Position numbers and translations under genes: made by a program
Source of the DNA: Ryuthela nishihirai
Taxonomy: Eukaryota; Arthropoda; Arachnida; Araneae; Heptathelidae
Length of the DNA: 64,000 nucleotides
NCBI GenBank assembly: GCA_038380435.1
Contig: JAWZYU010000019.1
Coordinates: 31,087,801 to 31,151,800 of the forward strand
Reading direction: 5' to 3'
Part shown: piece by piece, positions 47,300-57,286 of the stretch
How positions within the stretch are numbered: the stretch's first letter is position 1
How the letters are laid out: each line of letters opens with the position of its first letter
Notes under the pieces: model-generated
The model's input: only the letters and a program-made list of their open reading frames with translations
What the model was told of the DNA's origin: nothing
The model's database searches: none

Positions 47300-47798
47300 G
47301 GTTGGGTTGCTCTGAGCAGCACTTTTATGCATACAATGGGCTAAATGGCCAGGTCACAAGGACACCGAGGGCTCAGAGAAGGTCGAGGGGGGAGACCCAC
47401 TGGACAGATGTTAGGAGACAAATGGTAAACTAGGATAAATTAATAATATAATAATTATTTTAATCCGCAGGCAGAATTAAAATATGTATAATTATTTATT
47501 TCCGCAGGGCAGAATAATTTTGTGGAGGGACAATGCTGGCCCAGCTCGGACTCGAACGTGGGAACTGTAGATTACGAGCCTGTCACGCCTCCAACTTGAG
47601 CCACCCCCACCCCATAAAGACTTATGCTAATTAGTCCATTGGTGTCCCCTAGTGACAGTGGGCCGGGCGAAAAGTTTTGCGGAGGATAAATCTCAAAGCT
47701 AGCCCAGCTGGGACTCGAACGTGGGAACTGTAGATTACGAGCCTGGCACGCTACTGACTGAGTCATCCCCCCACCCCATAAAGACATATGCTGATTAC
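47300..47798 (-). mobile_element. SINE-1 with rearranged centre and duplicated head
   Basis: The copy spans 47300-47615, with tail and first body part to about 47425, an AT-rich replacement, then a head at about 47505-47613. The putative TSD AAAGACTTATG lies at 47289-47299 and 47616-47626. A second head-plus-flank unit (47635-47798) follows and ends in the diverged flank AAAGACATATG (47781-47791). The head and 3' flank were therefore duplicated in tandem after insertion. Confidence 0.85.
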
Positions 47799-48529
47799 TT
47801 TCGTTATAAAACCTGAAATGAAGGAGAGGAAATTTAGAGTACAAAATAAAACGAAGGAAATGGCAACATTGAAAGCGGTATAATACTAAAGTAATTAACT
47901 GATAAAATGCTAGACCTCTTACTGTCAAACTTTCTTTATATGAAAGCCGAAATATGGCACTAAATTAAAACATGGCAGGTAATTATAGATTAAAAGATAT
48001 TTTCTTACTAAATTGCTTTACACTTAACTTTTATTTTACTATGAAAAAAATTCTTATTTCTTAACCCAAAAAATTAAAGAAAAAAACTCTACAATTATCT
48101 TTTCCTTATGATATAAATATTTTACTTGAACTTCAACTGAAATCCGCAAGGGAAATGACACGAACGCTGCAGAAAAGACAGTTTCAAAAAGAGAGAGAAT
48201 GGTATGGCATAGCAATCTACTCGAAATATATAAATGACTTCCATTAAGTCTGAAATGCTGTCACGTAAAAACGAACGAAGAAAAGAAGTAATTTTGGAAG
48301 ATCAAAGATAACGGAGCCCAGATGTATGAAAAGCAAAACTAAAACTATCGCAAAGAATCGAAACAGACGCAAGAAGAAATGGGATGGAAAAATAATTTTA
48401 CTCCTAAAATCAAATCGTGAACATCGGAAACATCTTTATTTTTTAAACAATCGATTACTCATTAAAACGTATCTTAGTATATGGAAAAAGGTGAAAGATA
48501 AAAAAAGGGCAAAACGATGAATATTTTTA
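47799..48529. other. AT-rich sequence with a basic 64-aa frame
   Basis: The frame at 48326-48520 is rich in Lys/Arg and lies just upstream of an RT fragment on the same strand. It could be the linker region of that LINE, but no motif proves it. Confidence 0.4.
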
Positions 48530-48730
48530 GAGGATTTTAAAAAGGCTATTATTATTCTAATTTACAAAGCTAGCGAAGTAAACTTGATTTCTAATTATAG
48601 ACCAATCTCACCTTTTTCATCTTCTTTAAAGTTTTGAAAAATTAATTAAAAAATATAAATTAATTTCTAGAAAACAAAAATTAATTTTCAAACCATAAAC
48701 TCGGATTCAGGGAGAGGATTCAGACAGAGT
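48530..48730 (+). pseudogene. LINE-E: RT domain fragment
   Basis: KKAIIILIYKASEVNLISNY then RPISPFSSSLKF, a frameshift, EKLIKKYKLI and NHKLGF match early RT blocks of Jockey/CR1-like LINEs (I.PK.......YRPISLL....K.FEK, Q.GFR). It is short and frameshifted. The catalytic box is not present. Confidence 0.78.
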
Positions 48731-49874
48731 GAGAAAACTAGATTTTTCCCTCAGCAGAAGCCTACAAGATCAACAAGTTTGTTTGTTATCATGCACAAAG
48801 CCATTCGACAGTCTAGTGAGTATAAAATGTCAGTACCAGATCCGGTTGGATGCTATAGATGACCGAAAAAGAATCAAAAGTTGGCGAATTTTTAAAAAAC
48901 CGCAATTCATTAACAGCAGCGCCAAGCAACACCTTGAATATTACTTAAAAGGTGTTGAAGGAAGTTATCGACTTCATAAGGTTCCTGGAGTATCTCAGAA
49001 GTGATTGAATTGCTGTAAAATGTTTCAGTGATTTACATATCAGACGCAATAAAATTTCATAATTCCGTACGTACGTCTCTTTTAGACAAAATTGTTCGTA
49101 GATAATTTGCTACATTTACGGCAGTTTCTTGATATTACGATATATATACGGCTTGGCTACGATATCTTGTATAATTATCGCAACAGTATCATATATTGTA
49201 GAGCTACTAATTGAAGGCCTTCGTAATTGCGGAGAATGGGAGAAATATATATATAACTAATTTATTTTTTCCAAACAAACTGGAAAAAGAACGAAGAGGT
49301 AAAAAATATAAAATATTTTCAGTACTTAGCAGTTTTAATATATACTGTATATATAACTTTACAGATCACTGAAATGATGAAACAGCAGAGGTGTTTTCGA
49401 GTTTTACAAATAAGATATATAAAACAGAAATTTGGAAAATCATTGGTAGTTTTTATCAGATATTCCACTGACAGCAATAATTTACCCATTTTTCTGAGAG
49501 AGATGTGGGAAATGCAGTACCGTACAAAAGCGAAGAGTTTCGGAATACAGGATTTTAAAAAATATTTTTCACATCTGCACCTATTTCGTATCGTATGCAC
49601 TTTTCTGTATTTAAATTCAAAGCAACATTGCACTAAAATACATATTATTGAATCGTTCTTAAAAATAACATTTCGAAAATTACCTCAAAAGTTTACAAAA
49701 TGAAAACTGGTGGCTTCCTTGAGTTTCTATTTTTGAAGTTAGTGTAGAAATGTCTTGGTAGTAGTTAGTCACGAAATCATACTTCTGAATTTCTTATTCG
49801 GGTGCCTCACAAAATTCTTTTACTTGCCTATGGCATATGTGTCATACGTAGCCGATGTCTGTTTTATTGGGTAA
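48731..49874. other. AT-rich sequence, nothing recognised
   Basis: Frames of 104 and 109 aa on opposite strands (49319-49703) overlap and reflect low-stop AT-rich sequence. Neither has a domain. Confidence 0.45.
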
Positions 49875-50757
49875 TACGACGGGCGTTCAAAATGTTATTG
49901 ACATGCATCTGCAGAACAAAACCATTGCACTTACCTCAACAAAACTTTTAATGTCCTTCAATGTACTCCGCTCCAGTATCTATTCAAAATTACAGACATC
50001 TACTTCAATTCTCGAACGCATGGTGGTACTACTGCTGGTTGGGGAATACTCCGCAACTCTGAATGAACGCATTTTGCAAGGACGTGCACCCTTGAAAAAG
50101 GCTCCCCAGCAAGTTCCTTTTAAATTTTTGCAAATAACCAAAAATCACATGGTGCGGGATGGGGTAACTGTTTGGTTTTTTCCTGCTCCAGGATAGGCGT
50201 AACTTGCTCGATTTTGGAGCACTGGCATTGTCATGAAGAAGAACACTTGATACTCCTGTTGTTGAATGCTGTTCCTTCATCTCTTTATTTATTTTGTTCA
50301 AAACAATGTTGATGTATTGACCATTTATAGTAATTTTTTCAGGTAAGGTGTCCATGGCTACCAGGAGTGGTAGCCATTCCTTTCCTTGTGTGAAAGTCTT
50401 GTCGGAGGATTTGGATGCGCCATTTATCTTCCGCAACCCAAACATAGTTGTCGATCTTTCTGGGAGTTGTATAGTGATAAAACCACGCCTCATCACCTGG
50501 AATAATGTCCATTAACCGCTTGGGGCCACTAGTTTCAAACATTGCCAGCATCTCCTTATCCGAGTTGAACTCTCGCCCTTTTTTTTGCTGTTCTGTCAGT
50601 TCGTGGTGTACCCATTTGGCACAAAGCTTTTGGAACTTTAAATGTAGATGAATAATTGTTTAAACACTGTCAATCGATATACTGATATCTAAACGTATTA
50701 CCTGAATGGTAATATGTGGGTTTTCCTTAATGAGCTCACGAACAGCAGCGATAGTTT
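49875..50757 (-). pseudogene. mariner transposase relic 2
   Basis: On the minus strand: MLAMFETSGPKRLMDIIPGD then EAWFYHY (first Asp), RKIDNYVWVAEDKWR, QILRQDFHTRKGMA, VLLHDNASAPKSSK (second Asp), and KFKRNLLGSLFQGCTSLQNA. The usual PYSPDLAPCDFFLF segment with the third Asp is lost or out of frame (PIPHHVIFGYLQ). A TIR-like TACGACGGGCGTTCAAAATG sits at 49875. The N-terminal end is cut off by the SINE-1 head at 50758. Non-functional. Confidence 0.88.
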
Positions 50758-50829
50758 AGGTGGTACTCGAACCTGGGAACTACAGATTACGAGCCTAGTG
50801 AGCTACCGACTGAAACAACCCCCGCCCCC
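50758..50829 (-). mobile_element. SINE-1 head-only fragment
   Basis: Only the tRNA-like head remains (ACTCGAACCTGGGAACTACA, then ACCGACTGAAACAACC). Truncated SINEs normally keep the tail end, so a head without tail implies a later deletion, perhaps shared with the truncation of the mariner relic. Confidence 0.9.
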
Positions 50830-50999
50830 AAATGAAGAGAAAATGAGAAAACTCACACATTGACATTTATATCAATATTTTTAGTAAAAATGCAAAATAA
50901 TAAAATGTATGTTATCATTTTTATTACTTATGCATGCAGTAGCATCATCCAACGGTTCGCACCAGTTAATCAATCCACTTGTTAACTAGAAGGATGCAT

Positions 51000-51180
51000 A
51001 TCTCCTCTGGCGCATATTAAAATCTCGTTTTCAAAAAGAATTTTTTTTCTTTACCTACTGTTTCATTCCTTAAATTTTTAATTTGAGCTAGCTGATGATG
51101 GGAAAAATGCAAAATGGTATTTTATTAGTAATTATGCAACTTAAAAGTATTCGTTTTTTAATTCTTAAATCTAAAAATAT
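51000..51180 (+). repeat. Dispersed repeat R1, copy 1
   Basis: It starts near GGATGCATATCTCCTCTGGC and matches 61530-61730 in the same order and strand (GCGCATAT, ATCTCGTTTTCAAA, GATGATGGG-AAAAATGCAAA, AGTATTCGT). Non-coding and not recognised. Confidence 0.8.
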
Positions 51181-51259
51181 TTTGTCAAGAACAAGAACCG
51201 ATTGAAATGCTTTAAAAGTTTCCATACCTAATACATAACTACGAAAAAAAAGCCTTTAA

Positions 51260-51545
51260 AAATTTTAATTAAAAATCTAAAAAAAACTGTCTCCGCCCTA
51301 AAAAGCAAAAAAATAAAACTTAAGTCTACCGATAGTGAAATCACTCACTGAATTCGTATTCACTTCAAAGGAAGATCGGGTGCAGGTAATTTTTGTTGAG
51401 CAGGTAAATCGGTTTTGGCTCCCTACCTTCTTTTGAAATGAATACAAATTTGGAGAGTGATCGGTATGCTTTGGTTTTTCGCTTTTTAGGGCAACAGATA
51501 GGAAGATAAGAATTCTTTTTTTTTTCTTTTTTACTACACCTATTT
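51260..51545. repeat. Palindromic repeat R2, copy 1
   Basis: The arms are built on ACTGAATTCGTATTCACTTC (51346 region) and its inverted counterpart GAAATGAATACAAATTTGGA (51436 region). Outer arm sequences (AAAGCAAAAAAATAAAAC / GGTTTTTCGCTTTTTAGGG) also pair. It is homologous to 56975-57240. Confidence 0.8.
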
Positions 51546-51579
51546 TAGGAATTGGAACATTGCTATTTTGCAATTCTGA

Positions 51580-51790
51580 AACTTTCATTTGGTATATGGC
51601 TCAAAAACATCTCCAACAATTTTTCCTCCCCTTCTTTTTGTGTAAAGGGGAGGGAGTAGGAAATAAGGTGGAGTGATTTAAAGTAACCAATGATATTCTA
51701 GACGTCAAAAAAGCTTTAATTTGAGATATAATTCATTGAGATCGACCCCAGTGAATTTTCTGCTCCTTTTTTTTGTGGAGGGGGGGGAGA
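51580..51790. repeat. R3 repeat unit (diverged)
   Basis: GAAACTTTCATTTGGTATAT, then GAGATATAATTCATTGAGAT and GTGAATTTTCTGCTCC, followed by a T/G-rich tract, parallel the R3 sequence at 57287-57440. Confidence 0.7.
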
Positions 51791-51812
51791 GAATAATGGG
51801 TGGCGTAATTTG

Positions 51813-52125
51813 AGTTGTTGCTTTAACTCTGGGAGGCACTTTTCTGTACACAACGGGCTAACTGACCATGTAACAAGGACCCCAAGAGCTCAGAGAACTT
51901 GAAACAGAGAAGGCTGCGGAAAGAGGACCCACTGGATAGCTGTTAGGCGATATATTGTAGCCTCTCGTCAGCGCATTCTTTAACGTGCACAAGGTATGGC
52001 TCTCCTACACCTGGTGCCATGGTAATGTTCCGTCCGACGGACAGCAGCCTTCCTAAATCCATCGGTGTCCTCTTTCTGATCAAGAGTAGGTGGGAATTAA
52101 GCAGAGATAAATATTAATGCTCTGG
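51813..52125 (-). mobile_element. SINE-1, diverged, head-truncated copy
   Basis: GTTGTTGCTTTAACTCTGGG, TTCTTTAACGTGCACAAGGT and GTCCTCTTTCTGATCAAGAG are in order. It stops after AGATAAATATTAATGC. Confidence 0.82.
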
Positions 52126-52146
52126 TGTAATTCAACGTAGCCCATA

Positions 52147-52220
52147 ACATCGGCCGGTAGCTCAGCTGTCAGAGCATCTGGCGTGGCATCAGCAGATTGT
52201 AGATTCTGATCCCACCCAGC
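52147..52220 (+). other. tRNA-like head of a third SINE type (SINE-3)
   Basis: TCGGCCGGTAGCTCAGCTGT is A-box-like and AGATTCTGATCCC is B-box-like, at tRNA spacing. The T-stem and acceptor pairing expected of a working tRNA are not present. It is followed directly by RNase H coding sequence of a LINE. Confidence 0.6.
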
Positions 52221-52221
52221 T

Positions 52222-52445
52222 CAATACAAGTCCAGAACATCAGTGGAATCGGTCATAGTCTGCTGTGATACCGTCATTACAGACTAGATACCACGGCAAG
52301 GTTCCATCTTCACTGAAGAATTGCATGTCATCAATCTTGCCTTGTACCATGTAACAGCTAGGCATCATTGTCAATGTGTGCTTTACACCGACTCACTTAA
52401 CCCACTTACAGGCTTTAATCTCGGTACAGTCTCAGGTCCAGCCTG
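52222..52445 (+). pseudogene. LINE RNase H fragment (plus strand)
   Basis: It reads TSVESVIVCCDTVITD, stop, IPRQGSIFTEELHVINLALY then HCQCVLYTDSL. This fits RNase H blocks with the catalytic Glu (FTEELH) and Asp (LYTDS). It closely parallels the minus-strand RNase H at about 54330-54190 (QIPLQCSIFTA..., CVLYTD), so both derive from one LINE family. Sequence from 52446 to about 52610 (AACTATTTAAGACTGC) is not assigned. Confidence 0.75.
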
Positions 52446-52619
52446 TTCTATCCACGATCTACACACACCAGACACTGAATTAGAAACCTTTATACAGATG
52501 TACGTAAACGTCACATGCGCAGCCTATATGCAAAATACGTGGTCACATGCATCACCACGTGATCCAGGCAACTATTTAAGACTGCTGCTCGTCAGCAATT
52601 GTCAGTGGTGTTAATCACA

Positions 52620-53735
52620 ATGGAAAAAACAAAGGATCTTTTGGGGTTCGATAAAGGGCTTATTGTGGGTGCTCGTCTGGCTGGAGCGACAATTTTAAAA
52701 ACAGTAGAGCTGACTGGTTTCTAAAAAGGTGAGATATCTCGGGCCTTTAATCAGTGGAAAAATAACCCACATTGCTTGTCGAAGAGGCGTAAGTGTAGCG
52801 CGACGACAATCTGTCAGGAACGAGATCTCTGTCATCGGAGAAGGCTTGTATGGAGAAACAGGACTTCCTGTGTGCAGCAATTGACCGAAGCATTCAATGA
52901 AGGTTGTTCTCGACCCATATCTCAGCGAACTATGAACAGGGAATTGAAGAGGATCGGTATTAACAGTCGCATGCCTATACAGAAACCAATGATTTCTGCG
53001 AAGAACATGAAAGTTCGTCTACAGTGGTGTCAAGAACGCCGTGACTGAACACTGGAAGACTGGAAAAAAGTCATGTGGTCTGAAGAGTCGCAGTACATCT
53101 TTGTTCTATACCGACGGCAGGCAGAGAGTTGGAACAATATATATTTTAGTGGTTATCAGATCTTCTACTGTGGCATATAAACTGACAGGCTTCTGTCAGA
53201 CCTCTGTGGCAAGCAACTGCTTGAGGGGGTATTTATTTTTTTTTTAAAGCAATGGACCCAGCTTGCCTTGTAAACACAACGAAAGGTTCTGGAGACAGTG
53301 TCATGGTGTGGGGCACGTTCTGTTGGTACAGAATGAGTCCCCTGATATTGCTGGAAGGTCGGGTGTCCTCCAAAGATTATCTGAGCATTGTTACTGATCA
53401 AGTCCATCCTGCAATGTTGACTTTTTATCCAACAGGTGACGGCTGTTTCACGGACGACAATCCATTGTGCAAGATGTGTTCAGCAGTGGTTCAGCGAGCA
53501 TGACAGTGACTTTCACCATTTTCTCTGGCCACTAAAAAGCCTGGATCTGAACCCTATTGAAGAGTGCATGGGACACGTTAGAAAAACAGATTCGGAAGCC
53601 AAGTCCCCTTCTGTCAAATCTGAGCCACTTAAAGGACCATCTGGTAAATGCCTGGTATGCAGGAGATGTAAAGGGACTCCAAAACCTTGTGTAATCTATG
53701 CTAAACCTCAAACATGCTGTAATTCTGGCTAAAAT
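52620..53735 (+). pseudogene. Tc1-B: second Tc1-like transposase family
   Basis: From ATG at 52620: FDKGLIVGARLAGATILKTV (HTH), stop, KGEISRAFNQWKNNP; QQLTEAFNEGCSRPISQRTM then NRELKRIGINSRMP; VRLQWCQERRDWKTG-like sequence and WSEESQYIF, where the usual WSDES Asp is replaced by Glu; GSGDSVMVWGTF; then TDDNPLC and VQQWFSEHDSDFHHF, ending DLNPIEE. It has frameshifts and a SINE-2 insertion (53162-53245) between the first and second catalytic blocks. No TIRs were found. Confidence 0.85.
53162..53245 (+). mobile_element. SINE-2, 5'-truncated copy inside Tc1-B
   Basis: It starts at CTTCTACTGTGGCATATAAA and runs through GGCAAGCAACTGCTTGAGGG to a T-rich tail. The head is absent. Confidence 0.9.
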
Positions 53736-53749
53736 AGGTCCAACTCGCT

Positions 53750-55037
53750 ATTGACTTAGGTTCGTCGTCCACCCGAAGAAGAAAGGAATAAGTGATAAAT
53801 GAATGACCTAAGTGGAGCCGAGCAAGTACAACTTCCTCCTTGTGATTTCGGAGAAAAAAAGACTGCCACAGTTTGACAACAGGCTTGATCTCCAAAAGCT
53901 TGTTGCCAACCTGTTCAGACCAAGATCTCTGCCACTGTGCTCAGAGCTCGATGGAAAAACACTGCCAGAAGTCCAAGTATGGAACCGGCAGTGGAGACTC
54001 GGATAGGGGCATGGCTGACCTGGCAGCAGCATCTGCCAAGTCATTGCCCCTGATCCCGATGTAACCGGCCACCCAACAGAAGAAAATCGTAGTGGTGGCT
54101 GCCAGATGATGGAGCTGCTGGCGGATCTTGGAGAGAACAGGGTGAGGCCTATGCCTCACCAAGATCAAAGCTTGTAGCGAGCTAAGCTAGTCGGTGTAGA
54201 GGACACACCGATGATGATGCGTAGCTGCTATGTGGTCCAAAGCAAGGCTGACAGCATGCAACTGCAGTGAAGATGGAACACTGCAGTGGGATCTGGTCTG
54301 CAATGATTACATCACACCAGACCATGGCTTATCCCACAGATGTACCGGACTTCGAGCCATCTGTGAAGACAGGCAAGAAGTCCAGGTGCTCAGCACGATG
54401 GCTGGCAAAGAGTTGCTGATATACACAGTTGGATGTAAAGGCCTTCCCCGTCCTGCAAAGAGAGAAATCACAAGAAGGGGAAACAGCAAGCCAAGGTGGA
54501 AGTGGCTCAGCTGTCGACTGTAAGATGCTATCGAGACTGGTGTTAAGTCTCGCACGTAAACTTGGACATACAAACGGAAAGGATGAATGGTAGTTGGCCG
54601 ATTCGGTATAACATTTACCACTGGGGATCGAAAACGCAGTACCAAGTGGGATGGCCTGGCAGCGATCACAAGTTCGCTGCATATTGTAGGGACAACTGCT
54701 GACGGCGAATAGATAAAGATGGTTCATCGGTCTCAAAGTAGAGACTTTGGACCGGTGGTGAAATGCAGAAGGTCCCCATGCAAACACAGAAGCCTGAGGT
54801 TAGAGTCCAGCAGCACCTTCACCACCGAATCCCAGGAAGAGCCGTACACATGAGTCTAATTTCGACTGGACAAGTGCATGGTAGAGGCAGAGCAAAGAAC
54901 ATTGGTCCGCTCCCCAAGAGAGAGAGGACGCGACCTTAAGGATGTTCAATGCCTGCATGCACTTGGACCTGAGATGTCGGATGTGCGGTAAAAAGATTGT
55001 CGGATGTGTGGTAAAAATTTCTGGTCGAAGATGAGAC
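53750..55037 (-). pseudogene. LINE-F: RT C-terminus plus RNase H
   Basis: On the minus strand: GLIFDQKF, LPHIRHLRSKCMQALNILKV then ASSLSWGADQCSLLCLYHAL and VQSKLDS (RT thumb, as in Jockey/X-element-like LINEs), VFTDGSKSGTSVG (first RNase H Asp), QIPLQCSIFTA, CVLYTD, WVAGYIGIRGNDLADAAARS (last RNase H block), and EEVVLARLHLGHSFITYSFL then LRVDDEP (C-terminal block). Several frameshifts. Cut at both ends: the 5' side abuts Tc1-A2 at about 55037, and the 3' side abuts the Tc1-B tail near 53750. Confidence 0.88.
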
Positions 55038-55731
55038 CGAGTTCTTCTATAGGGCATACTTGATCCTTTCGTGCACAAGAACTGCGAGCAAACATAGTTC
55101 CAGTGCTTTACACCGGCTCTTTGTAATCTCCTCTTATACCACTTCCAGGAGGGAAGGGGGTAGCTCAGTTGGTAGCACACCAGTCACGTAATATGCAGTT
55201 CCCAGGTTCGAGTCCCAGCTGGGTCAGCGTTGAGATTTATCTCCGCAAAATTCCTCGCTCTGTCCAAGGTCAGTAGGGGATACCTATGGGCTTGGAAAGG
55301 CCGCTGTGAATCGGATGGGCCGTGATCCCATGTGCGGGAGAGCCATACCCTGTGCACGTTAAAGAACACGCTGGATAGACTTGACGGGAGGCTACCATCT
55401 GCCTCTCAACAGCTGTTCCAGTGGGTCCCCTCCCCCAACCTTCTCTAAGCCTTTGGGGTCCTTGTGAACAAATGGCCCATGGTGTGGTGACGCCCTTAGC
55501 CATGGTGTGCTGGTCATTTAGCCCATGGTGTGCAAAAAAGTGTCGCTCAGAGGTAAAACAACCCAACAACCCAACCATTTCCGGGGGGGGGGGGCGTTAC
55601 TGTCACACGTAATGTGCGTATGTGCTGCGCTTTGAATCATTTACATGTTCTCCCATTGGCTACCCATCTTGTATATTTCGGGGCAATCTGATGAGTTCTT
55701 CCTGGTGTTGCACTTTTAATAGCCAGCAGTG
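55038..55731 (-). mobile_element. Tc1-A2: partial second copy of Tc1-A with nested SINE-1
   Basis: It matches the 14.03-14.27 kb end of Tc1-A (GGGCATACTTGATCCTTTCG, CTCTTTGTAATCTCCTCTTA, TATGTGCTGCGCTTTGAATC) and ends in the same 33-bp TIR at 55699-55731. Nearly the whole transposase gene is missing. The TIR is followed by GA rather than the expected TA. A SINE-1 is inserted at CCACTTCCAGG. Confidence 0.92.
55149..55576 (+). mobile_element. SINE-1, full-length copy inside Tc1-A2
   Basis: The head is GGGGGTAGCTCAGTTGGTAG with B box GGTTCGAGTCCC. The body is complete, with an extra internal duplication (two more CCATGGTGTG copies, about 55469-55535) and a tail CAACCCAACAACCCAACC. Flanks ACCACTTCCAGG and ACCATTTCCGGG look like a diverged TSD. 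Confidence 0.9.
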
Positions 55732-56954
55732 GATTTGTACAAACTCTCGAGATTTCGGCATTATTTTTCTCTTCAAAGTTCCTTAAAGTAAAACTAAAAC
55801 GAAACTATTGAGATATTGTTGAAGGGAAACATACTACGCAGAAGAAATATCGTTTTGCATTGAAAGTATGCCTAATAATGTTAGGCATACTTTCGCTAGC
55901 TGGTTGATCCTAAAAATTCGTTGCGGAAAACATCTTTTAAAAACGCAAGTTTACAAGGAAAGGCAAAATTAACTTTTTAAAACAATAACATTGTTTCCGT
56001 TATCTTCATAATATTGCTAAAACACTGAATGTAAACTGTTCATTCCAGATTAGCCACAACAAAAGATAATACAAAGCAACATGTAAGAATAAAAGATAGA
56101 CAGACAGGTAGAAGCAAAGATTTAAATTCCTTTCAGAACTGCCGAGTAAACACACAGAAAGAGCAACAAAGAAACATATATCTTTGTGTCAGAAACAGAA
56201 AATTATTCGCTTAGAACCATTAAAACTACAGAAAATGGAAGAAGTGGGGAAACAAAAAAGATTGCACAGCAAGAATCTTTGACACGCAAATTGCCACTAG
56301 CAAGTGAGTAAACATTGGGCTACTGTTAGGTACCAATGGCTCCTACAGGAAAGGGCTTAGCTTCGATCGAATAGCCCCAGCAGACGTTAATGTGGAGTAC
56401 ATTAAATGGGTGCTATAGCAGGGAAGAGAAGCTGATAGCTTCTAAGTCAGTGAGCACTTGAGGTAACGCAGATCGGCTTTCTAAGGAAATACGATTTTTC
56501 TTTGCTTTGTTTATACACACTCAACAGTACCCAATGACACGCTTTTATAAAAACCCCAGGAGCAATGGTCTTCTGAGAGTTAATGGATGAAAAGACTACC
56601 ACTGTTAGAATCTAAATTATTTATGAAGGTCACAAGATTTTGAAAGAAGACTGATCATGCTAAAAGAAATCGTCTTTTGAAATGGGAAACGACCGATTTA
56701 AATCAGTTCCTAAAGCATTTTAAATATTTTATGTAAAAGTAATGGTAACAAAATGCACTTTATCGCACAGGTTGGATAACATCGATTGAATGCTCCATCT
56801 TTCTGCAGTAACAGTTCAGTGGGTTTCCTTTCCAAACCTTATTCTGATCCTTAAAGTCAAACGTAAAACGTTAAACGTTTAACGTTAAAGTCAAACGTAA
56901 ACTTAAAAACAAATCCTTAAGTCTTAAAGCCAAAGGCGTCGTTAAGAGACCAAT
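55732..56954. other. AT-rich sequence with two perfect palindromic sites
   Basis: A 13-bp perfect stem (GAAAGTATGCCTA / TAGGCATACTTTC, 7-nt loop) lies at 55862-55894. The 20-bp perfect palindrome AACGTTAAACGTTTAACGTT at 56867-56886 sits between two AAAGTCAAACGTAAA copies. No gene recognised. Confidence 0.6.
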
Positions 56955-56974
56955 ATATCGTAAATATAAAAAAA

Positions 56975-57240
56975 ACTTAAAAATACCTTTTCTTCCTATA
57001 TGCGCCGAAAAGAAAATAAAACTAAAGCATACCGTTGGTGCGATCAGTAACTGAATTCGTTTTCACTTCAAAGAAAAATAGGGCGCAGGCAACCTTGTTG
57101 AGTAGGTAAATCGGCTGACTACCTTCCTTTGAAGTGAATACGAATTCAGTGACTGATTGCACCATATATATTTTAGGTTTATTTTCTATCTTTTAGAGCG
57201 CAAATAAGAAGATAGGTATTTTTGAAATTTTTTAAATTTA
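56975..57240. repeat. Palindromic repeat R2, copy 2
   Basis: GGTGCGATCAGTAACTGAAT + TCGTTTTCACTTCAAAG (about 57037-57073) faces CTTTGAAGTGAATACGAATT + CAGTGACTGATTGCACC (about 57127-57163), 37-bp arms with few mismatches. Outer sequence (CCTTTTCTTCCTATATGCGC / GCGCAAATAAGAAGATAGG) also pairs, giving arms near 100 bp. Homologous to 51260-51545. Confidence 0.88.
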
Positions 57241-57286
57241 TTTTCATTTTTTTCTTTGTCCCTAAAAACACCTACTTTCAGAAACT

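Noticed and set aside
49319..49703. 104-aa and 109-aa overlapping frames as genes
   Set aside because: They overlap on opposite strands in AT-rich sequence, and neither shows a domain or start context.
50029..50196. 113-aa plus-strand frame (49855-50196) as a gene
   Set aside because: It is antisense to the second mariner relic, whose conserved blocks are on the minus strand.
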